DNA of 64,000 nucleotides from contig JAISBY010000010.1 in NCBI GenBank assembly GCA_031265955.1, positions 372,001-436,000 of the forward strand, written 5' to 3'. Origin of the DNA: Mycoplasmataceae bacterium. GTDB taxonomy: Bacteria; Bacillota_I; Bacilli_A; Mycoplasmatales; Mycoplasmoidaceae. Position numbers and translations under genes: made by a program. Of the stretch, positions 20,525 through 30,143 are shown piece by piece; positions within the stretch are counted from its first letter, which is position 1, and the number at the start of each line of letters is the position of its first letter. The notes below the pieces were generated by a model. It was not told the DNA's origin. It did no database searches and saw only the letters and a program-made list of their open reading frames with translations.

Positions 20525-20598
20525 GCTGAATTAGTTTAGTGGCAAAACAAGAGCATGGTAAGCTCTAGCCCCGAGTTCGATTCTCAGATTCAGCACCA
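20525..20598 (+). tRNA. tRNA-Thr(GGU)
   Basis: Acceptor GCTGAAT with ATTCAGC, anticodon stem AGAGC/GCTCT around loop ATGGTAA (anticodon GGU), encoded CCA. Last of the three-tRNA operon, with a terminator 5 nt downstream. Confidence 0.9.
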
Positions 20599-20602
20599 GA
20601 AC

Positions 20603-20636
20603 AAAACTATTGACGAATCATCGCCAATAGTTTTTT
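20603..20636 (+). terminator. Intrinsic terminator of the tRNA operon
   Basis: AAAACTATTG pairs with CAATAGTTTT around a 12-nt loop and ends in six T. It also lies just beyond the stop of the convergent gene at 20642. Confidence 0.85.
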
Positions 20637-20641
20637 ATTTA

Positions 20642-21658
20642 TCAAAGTGCTTTATGTAATTCTAATAAACCAAGAAATTTAGGAATGACGATTTTCTTTT
20701 TATTAAAACTAATGTGTCCTGAATAAAAACCTAAATATTGGTGAAAGTTAGTCTTAATCAAACCTAACCCTCGACAATGTACATCACTTTTTTGAGCGAC
20801 GGTTTCAAAATAAATATGAATACGATGATCTGGTGTATATATTTCCATCTTATGATGATATGGGTCATTATAGTCTCAGCTGAAAAGAATGTCACGAACA
20901 TATTCACGTTTGTTGTTAACTCATATAGCATTTTCAGGATAAAGTGCGTTGTTATGAAAAATCGTGAAATTGAAGCCAACGTTACTCTTATTAATAAAAG
21001 TCGCACCACTACTTCATGCCCAAACTGTATTTCTTCTAAAGAAACCAGCCGATCAATCAATAGTTGCTAATGTGCTGTTAGCCTTTAAATCAATAATTTC
21101 ATTATTAACAACAGCTTTGATATTAGTTAATTTCAAACCAGCTCTTTTTTCAGTAAATGACCAATTGTCAAAATTAATTGGATTGACAACTCGCAAAGAT
21201 TTATGTTCCAATCCTAGATTAAATTGATAATCTAAAGAAATAATATTTTTGAAATTAAAATGACCAACAACATTGGTGGTATCGATATTTTTTTCAATGG
21301 ATAACGACATTTTCTTAGAATGATATTGAATTTGGTTGTGGTCAATGTCGTTAGTAAATTTAATATGACGATTGGAAATGGTTTTTTGTCATTGTGTAAT
21401 AATACCTTTATCTTTTTTATAAACATAGCCAAAAATATTTTTAGCAATGCTCACATCTATGATTGCTAAACCAATTATGTAATCTTGACTAGTAAAGCTA
21501 ACAAAGTGAAATTTATGAAAGGCTAATTTATGTTTAAATTGATTAACTTTTTTATCCCAAAAATTATGCAACACATAATCCTTCCAATTAAAATCAATTT
21601 TAGTATCGTGAATACCGTAATTAATTTTGTTAGTATCTTTGTTAACCAACTTAATCAT
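20642..21658 (-). CDS. DUF2804 domain protein
   Basis: 338-residue soluble protein read through several TGA Trp codons. Family-like features are the N-terminal NYGIHDTKIDFNW, the central STLATIDWSAGFFRRNTVW and the following NENAIWV-like stretch, which match my recollection of the DUF2804 signature. Function is unknown; the family fold has been compared with lipocalin/CrtC-like beta-barrels, implying binding of a hydrophobic ligand, but no activity is assigned. A minus-strand TATAAT (21683-21678) lies 19 nt before the start. Confidence 0.72.
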
Positions 21659-21712
21659 GTCTATATTCTCAATAATGATTATACCTACAAAGCAAAATGA
21701 CTGTTTTAAAGA

Positions 21713-21718
21713 TATAAT
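21713..21718 (+). promoter_or_regulatory. -10 box giving a leaderless start for the phase-variable phosphodiesterase
   Basis: TATAAT ending 6 nt before ATG 21725, so the first transcribed base should be the A of the start codon. Confidence 0.55.
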
Positions 21719-21724
21719 GTTTTA

Positions 21725-22664
21725 ATGAAGAAATTCTTGGAAATAGTTCCTTGCGGATTAGTACTATTCACTGTTTCAACTATAACATTAACCAGCTGCG
21801 GTAATAATGGTAATGTTGATGATAATTCATTCTTCATTTCGTTAGATAAATCTCGAGTCTTTAAAAATAAAACATCAGAACGTATTGGCGAACCAAGTCT
21901 ATACCAATATATGTACGAATGATTACAAGTTAATAACAATCACAAACTACTATTTATTGGATTTGACGGATGCAGAGCTGATGCAGTTTCCTATTATGTG
22001 TTAAATAACAAGACGTCAATTTTGAGCGATTTAGCTACAAACGGCGAGTTGTTGCTTGGTTTTTGTGGTGGAATAAATCAAACACAACAAACATCCACTA
22101 GTCCAGGGTGAACGTCGTTACTAACTGGAGAATGAGGTGCAACAAATGGAGTTACAACTAATCACGCCGACACACAATTATTACCAGGTCATCATACGAT
22201 TATGTACAACTTACAACATGATTCAATTGATAGCTCGTACACTTCCAGCCAGTGGCTGTGAAACGAAACATGACACACAGACTTTGATGAGGAGGGGGGG
22301 GGGTTCACCGTATGATTTTTATCAAGATGAATCAAGCCACCCGGAATATAGCACAATAGTAAACCAACTAAAGGAATTTATACCAAATCATCGGGCTAAT
22401 TTTGGTATTTTAGATTGCTGTGATAATGCTGGCCATGAATTTGGTTTTTCTCCTTCGGTTCCAGAATATGTGGAAGCACTTCGACAAAGCGACGAATATG
22501 CACGAGAACTTATTGATGAAGCGAGAAATAGTTGTACGAATCCTGATGAAAATTTATTAGTAGTTTTAACTACCGATCATGGTGGTATTAATTATGATCA
22601 CGGCGGATTTAGCGACGAAGAAACCACTACTTGATATGCCTTGAGTCAAAGCTTATTTAATTAG
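21725..22664 (+). CDS. Phase-variable lipoprotein, type I phosphodiesterase/alkaline phosphatase superfamily (out of frame as sequenced)
   Basis: Signal peptide and lipobox TLTSC (Cys25), then an alkaline-phosphatase-superfamily domain: metal-binding LLFIGFDGCRADA, nucleophile region SPGWTSLLTGEW, and C-terminal TTDHGG with a further metal His in NYDHGG. The protein is split over two frames at a run of ten G (22294-22303). Upstream the frame is phase 2. After the run the family sequence (SPYDFYQDESSHPEYS and TTDHGG) is in the next frame and ends at TAG 22664. As sequenced, translation stops 16 codons after the tract. Nine (or twelve) G would restore a protein of about 312 residues. The enzyme is probably an exposed nucleotide pyrophosphatase/phosphodiesterase or sulfatase-like hydrolase; substrate unknown. 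Confidence 0.82.
22294..22303 (+). repeat. Poly-G tract (10 G) inside a coding region
   Basis: Homopolymer of ten G in an AT-rich genome, located exactly at the frame break between two halves of one protein. This is the classical position for slipped-strand on/off switching. Confidence 0.85.
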
Positions 22665-23965
22665 ATATTGTCAAATTTACCACTGATAGCATTTTTATAA
22701 ATGTGAATTACTTCTTTACGCGAAAACTGAACAGGATTGGAAATACCGCAGAAATCTTTCATTGCCTTTGTAGCCATTTGTTTAATCTGTTTTTTAGTTA
22801 TTTTTGGTTGCACTTCATTTAAGGTCTTAGGAATACCTAATTCAGCCAAAAAAGCGATGATGTTTTTTACCGTTTCCTTTGCTTTGCCTAATTCATCCTC
22901 AGAGTAACTAGTCATATTCATATAGTCACTAATGTTAGCCAATTGTGGTGTGATTTTCTTTTTCTTTAATTCATAATCTAAAACATACGGCATGATTATT
23001 GCATTTGCCAAGCCGTGTGGAGTATTAAACAATCCGCTTAAAGCATGAGACAACGAGTGAATGAAACCAAGCGATGCACTATTAAAAGCAACTCCCGCCA
23101 TAAATTCAGCGTAGGCCATTTTTTCTCTTGCTTTTTTATCTTTAGGATTTCGATATACAATTGGCAAGTAATGATAAACCAGCATCATCGCTGAGCGTGC
23201 ATATACTTTACTTAAAACATTTCCATAAATAGAAAGTTCGGCTTCAATAGCATGAACTAATGTGTCCACTCCGACTCAAGTGGTTGGTTTGGGTGGTAAT
23301 CCCGTCATCAAATCACTATCATCAACATTGACATGTGGTTGGATATTTTTATCAACTAATGTCATTTTAAAATGTTTGCTTTCGTCTGTAATTACTGCCA
23401 CATTAGTAACACCGCTTCCAGTTCCGGCCGTTGTATTAATTGCGATAATTGGAACGATCGATACATTCTTACTAACGTTTATACCTTGTAATTTTTTAAG
23501 AGATTTGTTGTTTGATAAGGTGAGTGCCGCTCCTTTCGCTGCATCATGAACACTGCCACCACCAACTGAAATTAAGGCATCTGCATTTGTTTTATGGTAC
23601 ATTTCAATAATTTCTTGAACGACTTGAATCGAAGGGTTAGATTTAGTACCATCAAAAATATGATATTTAATTTTGTTATCGTCTAACTCAGTTTTAACTT
23701 TTTTGATAACTTCCGTGTTGATTAATACTGGACCAGTAATAATTAAGGCGCGTTTAAATTTTAAAGCATCAGATATGGTTTTGAATTTTGATAGCGAGCC
23801 AAAACCCAACATGCTAATAAAGGGATATTGATGAATTGCATCTCTCTCGTACCATTCACGCAGCATTGGTACTAGTTTCTGAAATAGCTTAGAATATTTT
23901 GCTTTTTGTAGCAAACAACGGGTTAGTTTTCATTTTAATAAAGTGGTAAAAATTCGATAAACCAT
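22661..23965 (-). CDS. Iron-containing alcohol dehydrogenase
   Basis: 434-residue group III dehydrogenase reducing aldehydes or oxidising alcohols with NAD(P). The nucleotide-binding GGGSVHDAAKG, the central TTAGTGSGVTNVAVI and the metal-site region HSLSHALSGLFNTPHGLANA are all present. Start ATG 23965 (MVYRIFTTLLKWK) has the ribosome-binding site AGGAGA; the internal ATG at 23914 would lose the N-terminal 17 residues. It overlaps the upstream gene by TAATG, so the two are coupled. Substrate is not determined. A role in disposing of acetaldehyde made by DeoC is possible. Confidence 0.93.
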
Positions 23966-24942
23966 TACAAAATTCTCCTAGTTTGTTGATTCATCCCCAT
24001 TATTTCCGTCAATTTTTTCCCCAAAATATCGCCACAAGTTTCTCAACGTTTAGGATTATTAAAAAAGTCATAATACATTTCATCAAAATCTTTTTTAAAC
24101 TTCTCAGTAGTAGTACCGATATATTTAAAAATGGTTTCAATTCTAGTGGCATGTCTTCGCAATTGCGTATTTACCATATCCAAAGATTCATAAGCTGTTA
24201 CTACCTCAAATTGGCGGTAATGTTGAATGGCTTCAGCGATTTTTTTGGTTTCATCGCTTAATGCAATATTGTTATAAGCGCTTTTAGTTAAAATATCAGC
24301 TTGAGCTAACTTTGCATAAATTCTCTTTAACTTTTTGCGGTTATATGTTTTTTTGCATATTTTATACAGTCTTAAAGTTTCCAAAATACCACCAAAAGCA
24401 CAAGCATTAACGAAATCATTTTCTTCTTTTAAATTAAAGCACGCTTCTAGCGCTAAAGGGATGTTGTGTAAAAAATATAAAGAGTCATTAATATTCCAAC
24501 GATGTGCTTTTTGGCAAGAGTTGAAAACAACGTCGGGAATTAATGCCTTTCAGGCGGTTTGATTTTGTTTTCAAACGATTCCTGTTCCATAAGATGACAT
24601 TTGTCCAGGGATGGTTTCAATGCAATAAACACGGGCTTTAAAATTATTAGATTGTTTGGCAATATCATGAATGTGGCGCACGCCATAGCTTAAGATTAAG
24701 TCAACGTCTTTTTCAATTTTGACAAAGTCTTGCCTAATATCAGTTGGACAAAGCACACATTGAGTGTTACGGTTTTTAATTTTATGAAATAACAATATAA
24801 CGTTATGATGGTTTATTTTTGAACTATTGCTTTCAAAAATAATAACCACTTTCTTAAAATGATTTTCACGTATCAATCTAATAAGTGGATGAAAAGATTT
24901 TAATCCAATAATTAATTGAGAACTAGTCTGGTATGCAAACAT
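23965..24942 (-). CDS. Divergent, probably metal-free iron-ADH-superfamily paralogue
   Basis: 325-residue protein translated just ahead of, and coupled to, the Fe-ADH gene. The first half has the alternating strand/helix pattern of the glycerol-dehydrogenase/Fe-ADH nucleotide domain. IETIPGQMSSYGTGIVWK aligns with the family's IPTTAGTGSEV region and IPDVVFNS with the LPDxxivDp segment, but the later His ligands of the metal site were not found. It is therefore best described as a degenerate or regulatory relative. The alternative is an unrelated hypothetical protein. A minus-strand TATAAT (24962-24957) lies 14 nt before the start. Confidence 0.62.
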
Positions 24943-24988
24943 AATTTAAGTTGTATATTATATCTATAATAATTTTTGTCGACCTAAT

Positions 24989-25213
24989 ATGAAAACTATT
25001 AAAGTACATGTTCAAGCTAATGCCAAAGTAAATAAAGTTGTGGATTCTTATAACGACGGCATTAAGGTTGCCATCAAAGCTAAACCAGTAGATGGCGAAG
25101 CTAATGACCAATTAGTAAAATTTATAGGCGATTACTATAAAGTCAAGAAATCACAAGTTTCTATTATTAAAGGATTCAAAAGCAAAGATAAAGTAATTCG
25201 TATTAATGATTAG
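24989..25213 (+). CDS. yggU: YggU/DUF167 family small protein
   Basis: 74-residue protein of the DUF167 fold. The signature AKPVDGEANDQLVKFI and the following KSQVSIIKGFKSKDK match the family pattern (P-V-GkAN-xLi and v-I-xG-xsrxKxv). Function is unknown in any organism. It is transcribed divergently from the ADH-like gene and precedes purL by 37 nt. Confidence 0.9.
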   Translation: MKTIKVHVQANAKVNKVVDSYNDGIKVAIKAKPVDGEANDQLVKFIGDYYKVKKSQVSIIKGFKSKDKVIRIND

Positions 25214-25217
25214 GTTA

Positions 25218-25223
25218 TATAAT
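25218..25223 (+). promoter_or_regulatory. -10 box of purL
   Basis: TATAAT 27 nt before the start codon, followed by a GGTGAGG ribosome-binding site at 25241-25247. Confidence 0.5.
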
Positions 25224-25250
25224 ATTTCCTCGTTAAAAATGGTGAGGTAA

Positions 25251-28200
25251 TTGTTGAAAACTAAACAGACTCGTGTTGTATATGTAGAGAAACGAAAACC
25301 ATTCAATGCTGAAGCAACCCATCTTTTACACGAATTGCGCACAAACCTAAATATCAAAAACATTATTGGTGCGCGCATATTAATTAAATATACCGTAGTT
25401 AACATCGACAATAAAACGTTTACAGCCTCACTAGGAACAATTTTTAGCGAACCACCTGTTGATTGCTTGTATTTAGAAAAATTCCCAAAAAAACCACAAG
25501 CATTTGCGTTTGGAGTGGCTCTTCTGTCTGGACAATTTGATCAGCGAGCCGATTCTGCTGAACAATGTATCAAACTAATTAATCCTAAATGCAACCCAAT
25601 AGTAAAGACTGTTCTAATATATGTTGTTGATGGCAATATCTCCCTTGAGTCGCAACAAAGAATTAAAAAATATCTAATTAACAGTGTGGATTCCTGCGAA
25701 GTAAATGTATTTTCAAGCGAGTATGTACAAACTCATCTACAACCTACACCAATCAAAACTGTTGGCGGATTTAACAAATTTAATAAAGAACAATTGGGTA
25801 ATTTTCATACAACACATAGTTTGGCAATGTCACTTGAAGATCTTCTTTTAATTCAAACCTATTTTCAAAAAGAAAAACGTTTACCAACAATTACCGAAAT
25901 TAAAGTAATTGACACTTATTGATCAGACCATTGCCGCCACACCACTTTTGAAACTCAAATTCACGAAGTTAAAATTCCTAATAGTTTGTACTCCGCTCCT
26001 ATTAAAAAGGCATATCAAGCGTATATTAAGTCGCGCGAAGATGTGTATGGCAAAAATACAAACCGTAAGATGTCGCTCATGGACATTGCCACTATTTGTG
26101 CAAAACAATTGCGTAAGCATAACGGATTAAAAGACTTAGATGTGTCCGACGAAAACAACGCTTGTTCTATTAATGTTGATGTTGCTATTAATAACAAGGT
26201 TGAGAAATACTTATTAATGTTTAAGAACGAAACACATAACCACCCAACTGAAATTGAACCATTCGGTGGAGCGGCTACTTGTTTGGGCGGAGCAATTAGG
26301 GACCCATTGTCAGGACGAACTTATGTTTATCAAGCAATGCGTGTCACTGGCAGTGCCGATCCAACTACACCAATTGAGAAAACACTACCAAATAAATTAC
26401 CGCAACGAACTATTAGTTTAGGAGCCGCTAAAGGATATAGTTCTTATGGCAATCAGATTGGTTTAGCCACAGGGCAAGTAGATGAAATCTATCATCCTAA
26501 CTATATGGCTAAACGAATGGAGATAGGCGCAGTAATTGGCGCTGCTCCCAAAAAAAATATCGTTCGTAGGCAGCCAACTAAAGGTGATGTCATTATCTTA
26601 CTAGGCGGACGTACTGGCAAAGATGGTATCGGTGGGGCAACTGGTTCTTCCAAATCACATACCTCAAAATCCGTTCAAGAAGCGGGAGCGGAAGTTCAAA
26701 AAGGAAATCCCATTTGTGAGCGCAAAATTCAAAGATTGTTCCGCAACGCTAATGTAACACGACTAATAAAGAAGTGCAATGACTTTGGTGCTGGTGGAAT
26801 TAGTGTTGCGGTTGGCGAATTATGCCCAGGGATTGATATCAACTTAGATTTAGTACCTAAAAAATATTTGGGGCTTAACGGAACGGAATTAGCTATTAGT
26901 GAATCTCAAGAACGAATGGCGGTTGTGGTTAGTGCTAAAGATGCCAAACAATTCATTAAATTTGCAGATGGCGAAAACTTAGAAGCCACCACAATTGCAC
27001 ATGTTACCAATAGTAATCGTCTACGCATGTATTGAAACAAAAACAAAATTGTTGATTTGGATCGTAACTTTCTAAGTACTAACGGAGCAATTCAGCATAC
27101 TAATGTAGAAGTTATCGCTCCAAGAAAGAATAATATACCAAAGCTAAAAATTAAAAATGCCTTGGTAACTTGAAAAGAAATGCTCACTAATCTTAACGCT
27201 TGTTCTAAATTAGGCATGATTCAAAGATTCGATTCAACCATCGGAACTAATACGATATTGATGCCTTTAGGTGGGAAGAATCAACTAACTCCTGCCGAAG
27301 GTATGGCGGCTCTAATACCTTCTTTTAGAAAAGAACAAAGTGAAACTGCTTCTTTAATGAGTTACGGGTTCAATCCATATTTAGGCGAATGAAGCCCTTT
27401 TCATATGGCTTACTATAGCGTAATTGAATCCATTACAAAAATAGTAGCTATGGGTGGAACATGAAACAAAGTTCATTTATCTTTTCAAGAATATTTTGAA
27501 AAATTGAATAAGAACGAAACCACTTGAGGCAAACCATTTAGCGCATTGTTAGGAGCCTACACAGTTCAACAAGCACTTGGATTGGGCGCCATCGGTGGAA
27601 AAGATTCCATGTCTGGTTCATTTGAAAATATTACCGTACCGCCAACTTTAGTATCATTTGCAGTAACTACTACATCTGCAAAAAATGTAATATCTCCCGA
27701 ATTTAAAAAAATTAATTCAACGATCGCTTTAATTCTTCCTAAATACTTAAATGACGGAACAATTGATTTTAACTGACTTAAAAGAAACTTTAATGTGGTT
27801 CAAAAAGCGATTATTAAAAAATCAATTATCTCAGCATACTCCCTAAAACATTTTGGAGTAGCAGAAGGTTTAACCAAAATGGCAATCGGCAATGATATTG
27901 GAGTTGAATTTAATAATGTTAATACCGACGAATTATTTGGAATCAACTACGGTGGATTAATTGTAGAAATTCCTCAAGAATATAACCCCAACATTATTTT
28001 AAAAGATTCTAATTACAAAATAATTGGTAAGACAAATGATTCTCAAAAGATTATTAACAAGCAACTAAACATAACATTAAGTATTAATGAAGCCAAAGAA
28101 TTAATGATTTCTAAATTAGCAAATGTTTTTGTGAACACCACTAAAAATGATGATACCAACATTAATTTGAAACATTATTTGGCAACAGAACGTAAATATT

Positions 28201-29024
28201 CAAAAAGAATAGTTAGTGTTCCGTTAGTAGTGATTCCAGTATTCCCTGGAACTAATTGTGAATATGATTCACAATATGCGTTTGAACGTGCTGGAGCTAA
28301 GGTGCAACAAGTTCTAATTCGCAATATGACTTCCAAAGATTTATTACAATCCATTGATGAATTAGTTAAAGCAATTCAAAAAGCAAACATCGTTATGATT
28401 CCCGGAGGTTTTAGTGCAGCCGATGAACCAGATGGTAGCGCTAAATTCATTGTGAACGTATTTAATAATCTTAAAGTTAAAAAAGCTATTACTGAATTAT
28501 TGGAAAAACGTGATGGATTAATGTTGGGAATATGCAATGGCTTTCAAGCTTTAATTAAATTGGGTTTATTGCCATATGGTAAAATTCAAAAACCAAAGGA
28601 TGATTCGCCGACATTAACTTTTAATAAAATTTCACATCATATGTCTGGCATTGTTAGAACCAAAATTGTTTCTAACAATTCTCCATGAATGACGGTTTTA
28701 AAACCAAACGACGTTAGGTTAGTTGCCATTAGCCATGGAGAAGGTCAATTTGTAGCTTCTGAAAAGCAAATAAAGCAAATGGAAAGACACGGACAAATCA
28801 TTAGTCAATATGTGGACCTAAATAATCACCCAACTATGAACATGCCACATAACCCTAATGGATCTAATTACGCTGTTGAAGCGATTATTAGCCCAGATGG
28901 TCGTATTTTTGGAAAAATGGGACACAGCGAACGAATTGGTTCTAATCTATACAAGAATGTTGTTGGAATTTACGACCAAAAAATATTTGAAAGTGGTGTG
29001 AAATATTTCACACACAAAAAATAA
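25251..29024 (+). CDS. purL: Phosphoribosylformylglycinamidine synthase, single-chain PurL with glutaminase domain
   Basis: 1257-residue ATP- and glutamine-dependent enzyme of de novo purine synthesis (FGAR to FGAM). Family features include NETHNHPTEIEPFGGAAT, GGRTGKDGIGGATGSS and FGAGGISVAVGELC, and a second ATP-grasp-like half with GGKDSMSGS. The C-terminal class I glutaminase begins VIPVFPGTNCEYD and has its nucleophile in GICNGFQ. Six TGA Trp codons split it in the standard code. No ATG is available: start is TTG 25251 (or 25254) after GGTGAGG. Single-chain PurL of this length is the type seen in Clostridia and Gammaproteobacteria, while Bacilli use PurL plus PurQ/PurS. Confidence 0.93.
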
Positions 29025-29043
29025 TTTTTCTTTTGTAAAAACA

Positions 29044-29049
29044 TATAAT
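29044..29049 (+). promoter_or_regulatory. -10 box of purE
   Basis: TATAAT ending 10 nt before ATG 29060, implying a very short or absent leader. Confidence 0.45.
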
Positions 29050-29059
29050 TCTAAAAGTT

Positions 29060-29539
29060 ATGAAAGTAGCAATATTTTTTGGTAGTAAATCCGATATCGA
29101 AGTAATGCGGGGCGCAGCTTCGGTTCTAAAAGAATTCGGCATTGATTATGAGTCATTTATTCTATCGGCTCATCGGGTTCCTGAAAAATTATCTGTTACT
29201 TTAAAAAACGTCCAAAACAAAGGATGCGAATTAATTATTGCCGGTGCCGGATTGGCAGCTCATTTACCAGGAGTAATCGCTAGTCAAACCATTTTACCGG
29301 TCATTGGTGTGCCAATCAAAGCTGAACTAAATGGATTGGATGCTCTATTATCCATTGTACAAATGCCTAAAGCTATTCCAGTCGCTACTGTCGGTATTAA
29401 TAATAGTTATAACGCTGGAATGCTAGCAGTCCAAATTTTAGCATTAAAATATCCTAAAATTAATGCTAAGTTGATCAAATGACGTCACGATATGAAAGAA
29501 AAGTTCTTAACTGATAATAGTAAAGGTGCTAAACTTTAA
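29060..29539 (+). CDS. purE: 5-(carboxyamino)imidazole ribonucleotide mutase, PurE
   Basis: 159-residue PurE of the purine pathway, interconverting N5-CAIR and CAIR. Substrate motifs GSKSDIEVM, SAHRVPEKL and AGAGLAAHLPGV are visible. The usual glycine after AGAG is a Leu here. No purK gene follows, so the ATP-dependent partner must be elsewhere or the enzyme acts as a direct AIR carboxylase; this cannot be resolved. The Trp near the C-terminus is a TGA codon, extending the frame by 19 residues. Confidence 0.92.
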
Positions 29540-29559
29540 TCTCTAGATTCTCTGCATTT

Positions 29560-29596
29560 TTGTTACTAAATTTGAAAATAATTTAGCAATTTTTTA
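29560..29596 (+). terminator. Intrinsic terminator after purE
   Basis: TTG...CTAAATT pairs with AATTTAG...CAA around a 7-nt loop and runs into six T. It separates purE from the next gene. Confidence 0.7.
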
Positions 29597-29628
29597 TTTC
29601 GCTTGTATTACATAGTATAGGGAGTAAG

Positions 29629-30096
29629 ATGAAAAATAATAAAATACCAACCATCGTTATGATGTCTACAAATATATTTGTAGACAAACTTGAAGATATA
29701 AGAGGGATTTGTAGAAAGCACAAAGCTAAAGAAATTTTAGATAATGTTGCCAACGACAATTTGTTCTATTTTAGTGATAACGAATCGTGAGTACAAGCAA
29801 GAGAAGAAATACAACTACTAGTAGTTGGACGGATAAATTTCAAGCTATCGTCTAAACGTGTTATCATAATTGATGAAATGAAAGATACAATTGTTAATCC
29901 GCCGCAACCACCTTCTTGATTTTTAGAATTTGAAAATAGAATGTTGAAGTTTCAAGAAGAAATGCTAAAGTTTCAAGCGATGGTAATAGCCCGTTTTGAT
30001 AAGCAAGAAGAATTCAATAATTATGTCATTTCAAGATTCGACAAGCTAGATAGTCGTTTGGACAATATCGTTAAACTCAATAATTTGAAGGAATAA
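29629..30096 (+). CDS. Hypothetical protein with shared C-terminal motif
   Basis: 155-residue protein; the W at residue 47 and the W in PPSWF are TGA codons. It has a mixed N-terminal part and a C-terminal helical half rich in Phe/Lys/Glu. The end reads SRLDNIVKLNNLKE, nearly the same as the end of the small protein at 60814 (SRFDNLVKVNNLKE). Such a shared tail suggests a common partner or a dispersed family like the mycoplasma DUF16-type coiled-coil proteins, but that is a guess. Start ATG 29629 has GGGAG upstream. It separates purE and purF. Confidence 0.7.
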
Positions 30097-30131
30097 CTTA
30101 ATTGCCATAGCATTAAACTCTAATCTTTATT

Positions 30132-30137
30132 TATAAT
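30132..30137 (+). promoter_or_regulatory. -10 box giving a leaderless purF
   Basis: TATAAT ending 6 nt before ATG 30144, so the predicted first base is the start codon itself. Confidence 0.55.
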
Positions 30138-30143
30138 AAGTTC

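Noticed and set aside
20777-21227. Plus-strand frames opposite the DUF2804 gene
   Set aside because: The minus strand has a continuous table-4 frame with family motifs; the plus-strand frames have no ribosome-binding site or recognisable product.
25251-29024. Apparent frameshifts and breaks along purL, and similarly in ileS, fruA and the ABC permeases
   Set aside because: All breaks are in-frame TGA codons where tryptophan is expected; reading with table 4 gives single intact proteins.
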